In this document: positions 1 through 5,007 of the stretch, piece after piece
How positions within the stretch are numbered: position 1 is the stretch's first letter
Layout of the letters: each line of letters opens with the position of its first letter
Notes under the pieces: model-generated
Seen by the model: the letters and a program-made list of their open reading frames with translations, nothing else
The model's database searches: none
Told to the model about the DNA's origin: nothing
Position numbers and translations under genes: made by a program
Assembly: GCA_021793715.1 (NCBI GenBank)
Contig: JAJYSF010000113.1
Span: 1-5,007, forward strand
Reading direction: 5' to 3'
DNA: 5,007 nucleotides
Source: Actinomycetes bacterium
GTDB taxonomy: Bacteria > Actinomycetota > Actinomycetes > Actinomycetales > Microbacteriaceae

Positions 1-1
1 G

Positions 2-151
2 AAGATCGTCGCCGGGGGCGACGCGCTGATCGTCCCGCTGCCGATGAGCGGCGGCGAGCCGCTCGCCGACGCAGACCTCGTGACGTGGGTGCGCCAACTG
101 CTCGACGCGCTGTTCCCGCTGTCGACTGTGCCGGATCCGCGTCCCGAGTAA
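2..151 (+). CDS. mfd: Transcription-repair coupling factor Mfd, C-terminal end (partial)
   Basis: Only the last 49 codons are present, ending in TAA at 149-151; the start lies outside the window. Mfd is a cytoplasmic DNA translocase that removes RNA polymerase stalled at lesions and recruits UvrA. What is seen: a segment reading IVPLPMSGGEPLADADLV followed by an amphipathic helix (WVRQLLDALFP) and a short Pro/Asp/Glu tail. Recalled family knowledge: actinobacterial Mfd proteins end with a similar VP-(I/L)-P-x-x-GG...D-x-(E/D)LV...L...AL pattern, the last strand and helix of the C-terminal TRCF domain. The mazG gene nearby supports this, since mfd and mazG are often neighbours in Actinobacteria. 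The fragment contains no helicase motif, so the name rests on a short tail plus context. An unrelated protein with a similar tail is possible. Confidence 0.65.
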   Translation, partial: KIVAGGDALIVPLPMSGGEPLADADLVTWVRQLLDALFPLSTVPDPRPE

Positions 152-188
152 GCTTGCCCGAGGTGTGCCGGGAAGTCTGGTCGGCTGA

Positions 189-231
189 GCGAGCTGCGCT
201 GCTCGCGAATCACCCGCGATCCGAAGGATTC
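189..231 (+). promoter_or_regulatory. Overlapping short inverted repeats in the leader upstream of nhaA
   Basis: Three short perfect inverted repeats lie close together before nhaA: GCGAGC (189-194) with GCTCGC (201-206), loop of 6; TCGCG (203-207) with CGCGA (215-219), loop of 7; and GAATC (207-211) with GATTC (227-231), loop of 15. The first and second share bases 203-206, and the second and third share base 207, so neighbouring pairs cannot form at once. The third covers part of the AAGGA ribosome site at 224-228. No T-run follows the first hairpin, so it is not a classical terminator of the upstream gene. Such short repeats arise by chance in GC-rich DNA, so a regulatory role is only a possibility. 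Confidence 0.25.
224..228 (+). promoter_or_regulatory. Ribosome binding site of nhaA
   Basis: AAGGA lies 4 bases before the ATG at 233. The spacing is slightly short, but this is the only purine-rich anti-16S match near the start, and it supports ATG 233 as the initiation codon. Confidence 0.55.
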
Positions 232-232
232 T

Positions 233-1384
233 ATGTCGCTGCTTCGCTCTGAGCGCTTCCCCGCGTTCCTCCTACTGGGCGCCGCCGCCCTCGGCCTCAT
301 CGTCGCGAATCTGCCGTTCGGCGATCGGGTCATCGAGTGGAGCCATCTCGAGATCGGTCCGGCCTCGCTGGGTCTGAACCTCTCGCTATCGCACTGGGTG
401 GCGGATCTGCTGCTCGCGATCTTCTTCTTCGGCGTCGCCGTCGAACTGCAGTACGAGATGACGCGCGGCCAGCTGAACAGCCTTTCGAAGGCGATCAAGC
501 CCGCCATCGCCGCGGCGGGAGGCGTGATCGTGCCGATCGCCGTCTACCTCGCCATCGCCGGTGGGCCCGAGACGAACAGCGGCTGGCCGATCCCCACCGC
601 GACGGATATCGCGTTCGCGCTCGGTGTGCTGGCCATGTTCGGCAAGGGACTGCCGACGAAGGTGCGCATCTTCCTCCTCGCCCTCGCCATCATCGACGAC
701 ATCGTCGGCATCGTGTTCATCGCGGTGCTGTTCGCGACGGACCTCGATTTCGGGATGATGCTGGCGGGCCTCGCCTGCATCCTCGTCTTCGCGATCCTGA
801 GCCGTCTGCGCCGCAGCCTGAATACCCCGACGATCGTGATCGCGATGGTGATCGTGGCGCTGGCGGCCTGGGCGTTCACCTACCTGTCGGGTATTCACGC
901 GACCATCGCCGGCGTTCTCCTTGGCCTGCTGATCCGGCAGCACGAGGGCATGCAGGCGCGGCACGTGCTCGAGCCGTGGATCAACGCGCTGATCCTGCCG
1001 ATCTTCGCATTCTTCTCGGCGCTCGTCGTGATTCCGCAGGTGGCGCTCGACGAGCTCTCTCCTGCGCTCTGGGGGATCCTCGTCGCGCTGCCCGTCGGCA
1101 AGCTGATCGGCATCACGCTGTTCGGCTGGCTGGCGATGTTCGTGGGGCGCAAGAAGGGTGAGAAGCCTGAGTTGCCTGTCGCCGACATCCTGCCCGCGGC
1201 TGCCCTCGGCGGGATCGGCTTCACGGTGTCGCTTCTGCTGTCACGACTTGCATTCACCGACAAAGTCGTCGCCGACGAAGCGGTGCTGGGTGTGCTGCTC
1301 GGATCCCTCATCTCTCTGATCCTGGCGGCATTCCTCGTCAGCGCTCGCGCACGGCATTACCGCCGCCTCGCCGAGCGCACCTGA
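233..1384 (+). CDS. nhaA: Na+/H+ antiporter NhaA
   Basis: Inner-membrane electrogenic antiporter that exports Na+ (or Li+) in exchange for H+, serving sodium tolerance and pH homeostasis. The 383 residues match the family (388 in E. coli). About 12 hydrophobic segments are seen, near residues 10-28, 54-72, 88-108, 119-136, 145-167, 173-190, 199-216, 218-234, 247-268, 279-302, 319-337 and 347-369. Family hallmarks are intact: TATDIAFALGV with Thr124/Asp125 (E. coli Thr132/Asp133, unwound helix IV); AIIDD with Asp155/Asp156 (E. coli Asp163/Asp164, the ion-binding pair); GIHATIAGV with His222 (near E. coli His225); Lys290 in PVGKLIGITLF (E. coli Lys300); and GGIGFTVS at 326-333 in helix XI. Nothing is missing, so it should be active. 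Translation starts at ATG 233 after AAGGA. mazG follows after 17 bases, suggesting co-transcription. I see no strong promoter directly upstream, so it may be read through from the preceding gene. Confidence 0.97.
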   Translation: MSLLRSERFPAFLLLGAAALGLIVANLPFGDRVIEWSHLEIGPASLGLNLSLSHWVADLLLAIFFFGVAVELQYEMTRGQLNSLSKAIKPAIAAAGGVIVPIAVYLAIAGGPETNSGWPIPTATDIAFALGVLAMFGKGLPTKVRIFLLALAIIDDIVGIVFIAVLFATDLDFGMMLAGLACILVFAILSRLRRSLNTPTIVIAMVIVALAAWAFTYLSGIHATIAGVLLGLLIRQHEGMQARHVLEPWINALILPIFAFFSALVVIPQVALDELSPALWGILVALPVGKLIGITLFGWLAMFVGRKKGEKPELPVADILPAAALGGIGFTVSLLLSRLAFTDKVVADEAVLGVLLGSLISLILAAFLVSARARHYRRLAERT

Positions 1385-1401
1385 CGTGGCAGAGTGGGGC
1401 C

Positions 1402-2064
1402 GTGAGCGAAATCGGTGAGGGGCTGCGCCGCGCGGCCGAGGTGATGGATCGCGTCCGCGCCGACTGCGTCTGGTCACAGCAGATGACCCACGAGAAGCTC
1501 GTGCCGTATCTCACGGAGGAGGCGGCCGAGGTGATCGAGGCCGTCGAGAGCGGATCCGCCGCGGAGCTGCGCGAGGAGCTGGGCGACCTGCTATGGCAGG
1601 TGCTGTTCCATTCCGCCGTGTCGGACGAGTTCACGATCGACGATGTGGCGGGCGACCTGGCGGACAAGATGACGCGCCGCCACCCGCACGTGTTCGCGGG
1701 AGAGACCGCGGAGACGTCTGACCGCGTGCTCGAACTGTGGAACGCCGCGAAGGCCGACGAGAAGCGCGAACGCACCTCGGTGCTCGACGGGATCCCCGCG
1801 GGCATGCCCGCACTGGCCCGGGCTCAGAAGGTGCTCGGCAAGGGGGAGAAGGTCGGAGCCGGGCTCGAATTCGCCGAGGAGATTCTCGCGGCGGAGGCGC
1901 TCGAGGCCGCCGGCGAGGAAGAACTGCTGCCAGCCAGCGAGGAGGAGCTGGGTGAGGCGCTTCTCGCGCTCGTCGCACTCGCACGGGTGCGCGGCTGGGA
2001 CGCCGAGCGTGCCCTCCGTGGCCGGACGCGGGACGTCGCCGAGGAGATCCGCGCCGCCGAGTAG
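1402..2064 (+). CDS. mazG: MazG-family nucleoside triphosphate pyrophosphohydrolase
   Basis: Cytoplasmic all-alpha NTP pyrophosphatase that hydrolyses (d)NTPs to NMP and PPi. Family roles include clearing damaged nucleotides and, in E. coli, lowering ppGpp. In 220 residues the N-terminal domain carries the full metal-binding signature: EEAAE (Glu39, Glu40, Glu43) and EELGD (Glu59, Asp62). Typical MazG flanks are also present: VMDRVRADCVW (14-24), THEKL (29-33), RRHPHVF (92-98), and LWNAAKADEKRERTSVLDGI (112-131). A second, shortened repeat of the fold lies at about 158-220; its ExxD position reads ELGE (Glu182, Glu185), so this half looks catalytically degenerate. E. coli MazG is longer (263 residues), with two better-kept domains. 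The GTG start at 1402 is the first in-frame start after nhaA and keeps the N-terminal helix. The ribosome site is weak (GTGGGG, too close), so coupling to nhaA translation is plausible. Confidence 0.92.
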   Translation: MSEIGEGLRRAAEVMDRVRADCVWSQQMTHEKLVPYLTEEAAEVIEAVESGSAAELREELGDLLWQVLFHSAVSDEFTIDDVAGDLADKMTRRHPHVFAGETAETSDRVLELWNAAKADEKRERTSVLDGIPAGMPALARAQKVLGKGEKVGAGLEFAEEILAAEALEAAGEEELLPASEEELGEALLALVALARVRGWDAERALRGRTRDVAEEIRAAE

Positions 2065-2091
2065 CGGGCGGTGTGGTCCGCGCGCGACGCC

Positions 2092-2106
2092 TGAGATAAT
2101 GGAAGG
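2092..2106 (+). promoter_or_regulatory. Extended -10 promoter and adjoining ribosome site of hisS
   Basis: TGA followed by GATAAT (2095-2100) is an extended -10 element matching TATAAT at 5 of 6 bases. No good -35 hexamer is seen 16-18 bases upstream, as is usual for extended -10 promoters. GGAAGG (2101-2106) follows at once and lies 3 bases before the hisS ATG at 2110. A start about 7 bases after the -10 would fall near 2107 and would leave the GGAAGG out of the message, giving a nearly leaderless transcript. If transcription comes from mazG instead, GGAAGG would act as the Shine-Dalgarno site. Confidence 0.5.
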
Positions 2107-2109
2107 TCT

Positions 2110-3378
2110 ATGGCTACTGTGAACCCGCCGCGCGGCATGCGCGACTTCCTTCCCGCCGAGAAGCGACGCCGCGAGCAGGTGCTCGCGATGATCCGGGATC
2201 GCTACGAGGCGCACGGCTTCGACGAGATCGAGACGCCCGTGATGGAGGACTACGCGCGCCTGCACGGCGGGCTCGGCGGCGACAACGAGAAGCTCGCGTT
2301 CACGGTGATGAAGCGCGCTCTCACGACCGAGAAGCTGCGCAGCGCGGCGGATCCCGCCGACCTCGCCGACCTCGGCCTGCGGTTCGACCTCACGGTTCCG
2401 CTCTCGCGCTTCTACGCGTCGCACCGCGGCGACCTCCCCGGCGTGTTCCGGGCGATCCAGATCGCGCCCGTGTGGCGCGCGGAGCGGCCCCAGAAGGGGC
2501 GCTACCGCCAGTTCGTGCAGTGCGACATCGACATCATCGGCGATGCGACCCCGCGCGCGGAAGCCGAGCTGCTCGCCGCGTCGCTCGACGCATTTTCCAC
2601 GCTCGGCCTCCGCGACGTCACGATCCGCATCAACGACCGACGCGCGCTCGACGCGATGCTCGACGTATTCGGATTCCCGGTGACCGACCGTCCCGGTGCA
2701 CTCATCACGATCGACAAGCTCGACAAGATCGGCCCCTCCGGTGTCGCGGCGGAGCTGCGCGAGCGGGGATCCGCCGACGAGGCCGTCACGGCCCTGGAGG
2801 AGTTTCTCGACGGGCTTGCCGAGCCGACCGAGCCCTACGGCGCCGCGCAGATCCGCGCACTGCTGCCGCAGGGAATTCCGGACGACGTCGTCGACCACCT
2901 CGTCGGCATCGGAGAGGCTGTGGGCGGGCCCGCCGCCCTGCGCTTCGACCCGTTCCTCGTGCGCGGCATGGGGTACTACACGGGCACGATCTTCGAGGTC
3001 GAGCACCCGGAGGTGTCGTACTCGCTCGGCGGCGGCGGCCGCTACGACGGCATGATCGGTCGATTCCTCGGCCAGGATGTGCCGGCGGTCGGCTTCTCGA
3101 TCGGGTTCGAGCGCATCCTCGACCTCGTCGAGCTCGACCCCGCCGTGGGGAGCGAGGCGGTCGTGCTCGTGCACGATAAGGACGTGCCGGTCGCCGAGCT
3201 CCTCGCGCACAAGGAGGCGCTCGTCGCCAGCGGAGCACGAGTGCGCCTCGAACAGCGCCCGCGCAATCTCAAGGGCGCGCTCGAGCGCGCCGCGGCCGAC
3301 GGGTACACCGTGTTCGCGACGGTCGCGCGCGGCCAGGACGAGCTCGAGCTGAAGCCGCTCGCGGAGCCGAGCGAATGA
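2110..3378 (+). CDS. hisS: Histidine--tRNA ligase (HisRS)
   Basis: Class II aminoacyl-tRNA synthetase that charges tRNA-His with histidine using ATP in the cytoplasm. The 422 residues are close to the bacterial norm (424 in E. coli). Order of elements: N-terminal PPRGMRDFLP (6-15); motif 1 around GFDEIETPV (36-44); RFDLTVPLSRF (91-101); motif 2 with VWRAERPQKGRYRQFVQ (121-137); the histidine-specific loop LVRGMGYYTGTIFEVE (283-298), with Arg285 at the position of catalytic Arg259 in E. coli; GGGGRYDGM (307-315); motif 3 AVGFSIGFER (326-335); and an alpha/beta anticodon-binding domain from about 349. Oddities: RGMGYY replaces the usual RGLDYY; RFDLTV replaces the E. coli RPEGT; GGDNEKLAF (56-64) stands where E. 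coli-type enzymes have a different sequence; and the C-terminal domain ends about 25 residues early. This looks like a distinct HisRS subclass. HisZ is unlikely because the anticodon-binding fold and catalytic Arg remain. The ATG at 2110 is supported by GGAAGG. Confidence 0.92.
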   Translation: MATVNPPRGMRDFLPAEKRRREQVLAMIRDRYEAHGFDEIETPVMEDYARLHGGLGGDNEKLAFTVMKRALTTEKLRSAADPADLADLGLRFDLTVPLSRFYASHRGDLPGVFRAIQIAPVWRAERPQKGRYRQFVQCDIDIIGDATPRAEAELLAASLDAFSTLGLRDVTIRINDRRALDAMLDVFGFPVTDRPGALITIDKLDKIGPSGVAAELRERGSADEAVTALEEFLDGLAEPTEPYGAAQIRALLPQGIPDDVVDHLVGIGEAVGGPAALRFDPFLVRGMGYYTGTIFEVEHPEVSYSLGGGGRYDGMIGRFLGQDVPAVGFSIGFERILDLVELDPAVGSEAVVLVHDKDVPVAELLAHKEALVASGARVRLEQRPRNLKGALERAAADGYTVFATVARGQDELELKPLAEPSE

Positions 3379-3434
3379 CGATGCGTCCAGCGGAGGTGTT
3401 CTTCGCCGGGATCGTCATGCCGTCGGGACGAAGC

Positions 3435-3460
3435 CATCGGCTCGGCGGAGGCGGCCGATG
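3435..3460 (+). terminator. Hairpin after hisS, possible terminator without U-tract
   Basis: CATCGGC (3435-3441) and GCCGATG (3454-3460) form a perfect 7-bp stem, extendable by one T-G wobble pair, around a loop of 10-12 bases. It begins 57 bases after the hisS stop and lies before the next gene's promoter, where a terminator would be expected. There is no T-run (CGTGAAC follows), so it is not a canonical intrinsic terminator. U-less hairpins have been proposed as terminators in actinomycetes. Confidence 0.4.
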
Positions 3461-3493
3461 CGTGAACGACCGGTGAACTCCCCGCGTTCGCGA

Positions 3494-3524
3494 GCGGCGG
3501 CGGGCGTGAGGTGGCCTCCGCCGC
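3494..3524 (+). repeat. Inverted repeat abutting the permease promoter
   Basis: GCGGCGG (3494-3500) and CCGCCGC (3518-3524) are perfect 7-base inverted arms with 17 bases between them; the right arm ends 2 bases before the -10 hexamer. A further AGG/CCT pairing (3509-3511 with 3515-3517) can stack inside. It could be an operator, a second stop signal for hisS transcription, or chance in GC-rich DNA. Confidence 0.3.
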
Positions 3525-3526
3525 GC

Positions 3527-3532
3527 TAGCCT
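3527..3532 (+). promoter_or_regulatory. -10 element placed for leaderless transcription of the permease
   Basis: TAGCCT (TANNNT type) is followed by exactly 6 bases and then the ATG at 3539, so a start 7 bases after the -10 would fall on the A of the start codon. The 15 bases before the ATG contain no Shine-Dalgarno-like run. The best -35 candidate, GTGAGG at 3506-3511, is weak. This geometry is the usual one for leaderless actinobacterial genes. Confidence 0.55.
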
Positions 3533-3538
3533 CGCGGC

Positions 3539-4789
3539 ATGACCTCTTCCGGTTTCGTCCGGCGGCTCGGCCTCGTCGACGCCGTCGCCATCGGACTCGG
3601 ATCCATGATCGGCGCGGGCGTGTTCGCGGTGTTCGCTCCCGCCGTCGCGGTCGCCGGCAGCGGAATCCTCGTCGGACTCGTCCTCGCCGCCGTCGTCGCG
3701 TTCTGCAACGCGACCTCGTCCGCGCAGCTCGCCGCCGTCCATCCTGTCGCCGGCGGCACGTACGCCTACGGCAACGCCGAACTCGGCGCTTGGTGGGGGT
3801 ACCTCGCGGGCTGGTGCTTCGTGGTCGGGAAGATCGCGAGCTGCGCCGCGATGGCGCTGACCTTCGCGGCCTACGCGGCTCCCGGCTTCGAGCGGCCCGT
3901 CGGGATCGCCGCGGTCGTGGCGCTGACGACCGTGAACCTATTCGGCGTCACGCGCACGGCGCTCGCGACCAAGATCATCGTGACCGTCGTGCTCGCTGTG
4001 CTGGCGTTCGTCGGGGTCGCCGCGATCGTCCAGCCGGCGGCTCCCGGCGGCCTCCTCGGCGACGGGATCCTCGTGGGCGGCTGGTACGGCATCCTCCAAT
4101 CCGCAGGGCTGCTGTTCTTCGCCTTCGCCGGGTACGCGCGCATCGCGACGATGGGCGAGGAAGTGACGCGTCCGTCCGCCACCATCCCTCGGGCCATCGT
4201 GATCGCGCTCGCGGGCGCCGTGGGCATCTACATCCTCCTCGCGCTGGCGGTGCTCACGACGCTCGGCACCGGCGCGTCCGGCTCCGCCGCACCGCTCGCG
4301 GACGTCGTCGCGTCGGCGGGCTGGGACTGGGGCGAACCGATCGTACGTGTCGGGGCCGCGTGCGCCTCCCTCGGTGCGCTCCTCGCACTCGTCGCCGGCA
4401 TCGGGCGTACCAGCCTCGCCATGGCACGCGGGGGCGACCTGCCGCGGTTCTTCGCACGGATCCACCCGCGCTCGCACGTGCCGCACCGCGCCGAGATCGC
4501 GGTCGCCGTGATCGTCATCGCGATCGTGCTCGTCGCGGACCTGCGCGACGCGATCGGATTCAGCTCCTTCGGCGTGCTGCTGTACTACTTCGTCGCGAAC
4601 GTCGCCGCTCACCGCCAGGGAGCCGCCGTGCGCCGGTATCCGCGCGCGCTGCAGGTCGTCGGCGCTCTCGGATGCGCCGTCCTGGCCGCGACGCTGCCCT
4701 GGCCATCGGTCGTCGGCGGCGTCGTGGTCGTCACGGCGGGGATCGCGGTGCGCGGGATCCGGCTCCTCGCCGAACGCCGATCCGTGTGA
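3539..4789 (+). CDS. APC-superfamily amino acid permease
   Basis: Integral membrane secondary transporter, most likely for an amino acid or related amine; the substrate cannot be read from the sequence. The 416 residues carry about 12 hydrophobic segments, near 14-34, 42-63, 85-112, 121-137, 145-165, 185-203, 218-242, 268-288, 318-334, 337-357, 369-387 and 388-406. Family marks: IGLGSMIGAGVF (18-29), the unwound helix 1 motif that binds the substrate's amino and carboxyl groups; VAGGTYAY region (70-77); FFAFAGYARIATMGEEV (193-209) in helix 6, followed by TRPSATIPRAI (210-220); and the cytoplasmic loop ARGGDLPRFFARIHP (296-310). It is somewhat shorter than many APC members (450-500) because loops and the C-terminal tail are short; no core helix seems lost. 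ATG 3539 places the first helix correctly and sits at the predicted transcription start. It has no close neighbour on the same message upstream, so it appears to be expressed on its own. Confidence 0.88.
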   Translation: MTSSGFVRRLGLVDAVAIGLGSMIGAGVFAVFAPAVAVAGSGILVGLVLAAVVAFCNATSSAQLAAVHPVAGGTYAYGNAELGAWWGYLAGWCFVVGKIASCAAMALTFAAYAAPGFERPVGIAAVVALTTVNLFGVTRTALATKIIVTVVLAVLAFVGVAAIVQPAAPGGLLGDGILVGGWYGILQSAGLLFFAFAGYARIATMGEEVTRPSATIPRAIVIALAGAVGIYILLALAVLTTLGTGASGSAAPLADVVASAGWDWGEPIVRVGAACASLGALLALVAGIGRTSLAMARGGDLPRFFARIHPRSHVPHRAEIAVAVIVIAIVLVADLRDAIGFSSFGVLLYYFVANVAAHRQGAAVRRYPRALQVVGALGCAVLAATLPWPSVVGGVVVVTAGIAVRGIRLLAERRSV

Positions 4790-4800
4790 GGCTCGAGTCT

Positions 4801-4828
4801 CAGACAGCGCGCGGTGCCCTGATAGCCT
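4801..4828 (+). promoter_or_regulatory. Promoter upstream of the last gene
   Basis: CAGACA (4801-4806, 4 of 6 matches to TTGACA) is separated by 16 bases from TAGCCT (4823-4828), which is preceded by TGA as an extended -10. The predicted start is near 4835, giving a leader of about 47 bases before ATG 4882. The string TAGCCTCGC is identical to the one at the permease promoter (3527-3535). Confidence 0.5.
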
Positions 4829-4835
4829 CGCCCAC

Positions 4836-4861
4836 GGGCCGCGAAGACGCTGGCGGGGCCC
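4836..4861 (+). promoter_or_regulatory. Possible hairpin in the 5' leader of the last gene
   Basis: GGGCC (4836-4840) can pair with GGCCC (4857-4861), and GCG/CGC (4841-4843 with 4848-4850) closes an AAGA loop inside it. Alternatively GCCGCG (4838-4843) pairs with CGC and GGC (4848-4850 and 4852-4854) around one bulged T. Either structure would begin almost at the predicted transcript start. Function is unknown and may be none. Confidence 0.2.
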
Positions 4862-4881
4862 TTTCGATGAGGTGAGGTGTG

Positions 4882-5007
4882 ATGCTGGGACGCGCGATCG
4901 ATCGGCGACACGGCGGCCGTGCCATCTTCTTCGCGAGTGAGGATCCGACCGGTTCCGCAGGCTCGTCGGACGAAGGCGTGACCGGGTCTGCGGACACGGT
5001 GCCGACG
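4882..5007 (+). CDS. Unidentified protein, N-terminal part (runs off the window)
   Basis: An open frame of 42 codons from ATG 4882 to the window end with no stop. I do not recognise the product. It starts with a basic segment (MLGRAIDRRHGGR), then a short hydrophobic patch (AIFFA, 14-18), and then a Ser/Gly/Asp/Thr/Glu-rich, probably disordered stretch from about residue 19. There is no signal peptide and no clear transmembrane helix in the visible part. Support for coding: two GAGG boxes (4869-4872 and 4874-4877) lie 9 and 4 bases before the ATG, and a promoter stands upstream. The other nearby ATG (4867) and GTG starts (4872, 4877) run into early stops in their frames. It could be the disordered N-terminal extension of a larger protein or a short standalone protein. 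Confidence 0.5.
   Translation, partial: MLGRAIDRRHGGRAIFFASEDPTGSAGSSDEGVTGSADTVPT

Noticed and set aside
149..154. TAAGCT as a -10 element for nhaA
   Set aside because: It fits TANNNT, but the only -35 candidate (TCGACT at 122-127) is 21 bases away, too far. It also overlaps the stop codon of the previous gene, so support is insufficient.
1591..3210. 539-codon open frame on the - strand
   Set aside because: It lies wholly opposite mazG and hisS, both of which have full family motifs. Its translation is Arg/Glu/Ala/His-rich with no recognisable domain, as expected from the complement of GC-rich coding DNA.
2110..3378. Calling this gene hisZ (ATP phosphoribosyltransferase regulatory subunit)
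   Set aside because: HisZ proteins lack the anticodon-binding domain and usually the catalytic Arg. Here Arg285, motifs 1-3 and a C-terminal alpha/beta domain are present, and actinobacteria normally carry long-form HisG, which needs no HisZ.
3938..4612. 224-codon open frame on the - strand opposite the permease
   Set aside because: Charged low-complexity translation with no start signal and no motif; it is an antisense shadow of a hydrophobic protein.
3511..4875. 454-codon open frame on the + strand in another frame of the permease
   Set aside because: The translation is an Arg-rich string without domain features, while the permease frame has clear APC motifs and transmembrane helices.
1..5007. 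tRNA, rRNA, CRISPR array, insertion sequence, phage or defence genes
   Set aside because: No cloverleaf-forming stretch, no spaced direct repeats, no terminal inverted repeats with a transposase, and no defence-type domain were seen. Nearly all of the window is filled by five coding regions plus one gene start.

Overview
The window is chromosomal housekeeping DNA from a very GC-rich bacterium, and all supported genes lie on the + strand. Strong G/C preference at third codon positions, TAGCCT-type -10 elements, a leaderless-looking gene, and the MazG and HisRS variants suggest an actinomycete, probably a member of the Microbacteriaceae such as Microbacterium. The lineage is inferred from these features and was not tested by a search.

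Layout: (1) bases 2-151 hold the last 49 codons of a gene whose tail resembles the C-terminus of actinobacterial transcription-repair coupling factor Mfd. (2) An 81-base gap with short overlapping inverted repeats leads into nhaA (233-1384), a complete Na+/H+ antiporter. (3) After 17 bases comes mazG (1402-2064), a nucleotide pyrophosphohydrolase with an intact first active site and a degenerate second one. (4) A 45-base gap with an extended -10 element precedes hisS (2110-3378), a histidyl-tRNA synthetase with non-E. coli-like signature motifs and a short C-terminal domain. (5) A 160-base gap holds two inverted repeats and a -10 element placed for leaderless transcription. (6) An APC-superfamily amino-acid permease follows (3539-4789). 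(7) After a 92-base gap with a recognisable promoter, an unidentified gene starts at 4882 and runs off the window.

Functionally this is a mixed set: DNA repair coupled to transcription (mfd), sodium and pH homeostasis (nhaA), nucleotide-pool cleaning (mazG), translation (hisS) and amino-acid transport. mfd, nhaA and mazG could form one transcription unit. hisS, the permease and the final gene each appear to have their own promoter. I found no mobile element, CRISPR array, RNA gene, phage gene or defence system, and nothing that convincingly amounts to a new biological system. The points of interest are modest: the HisRS subtype, the half-dead MazG, the insertion of nhaA between mfd and mazG, and the promoter and leader architecture.
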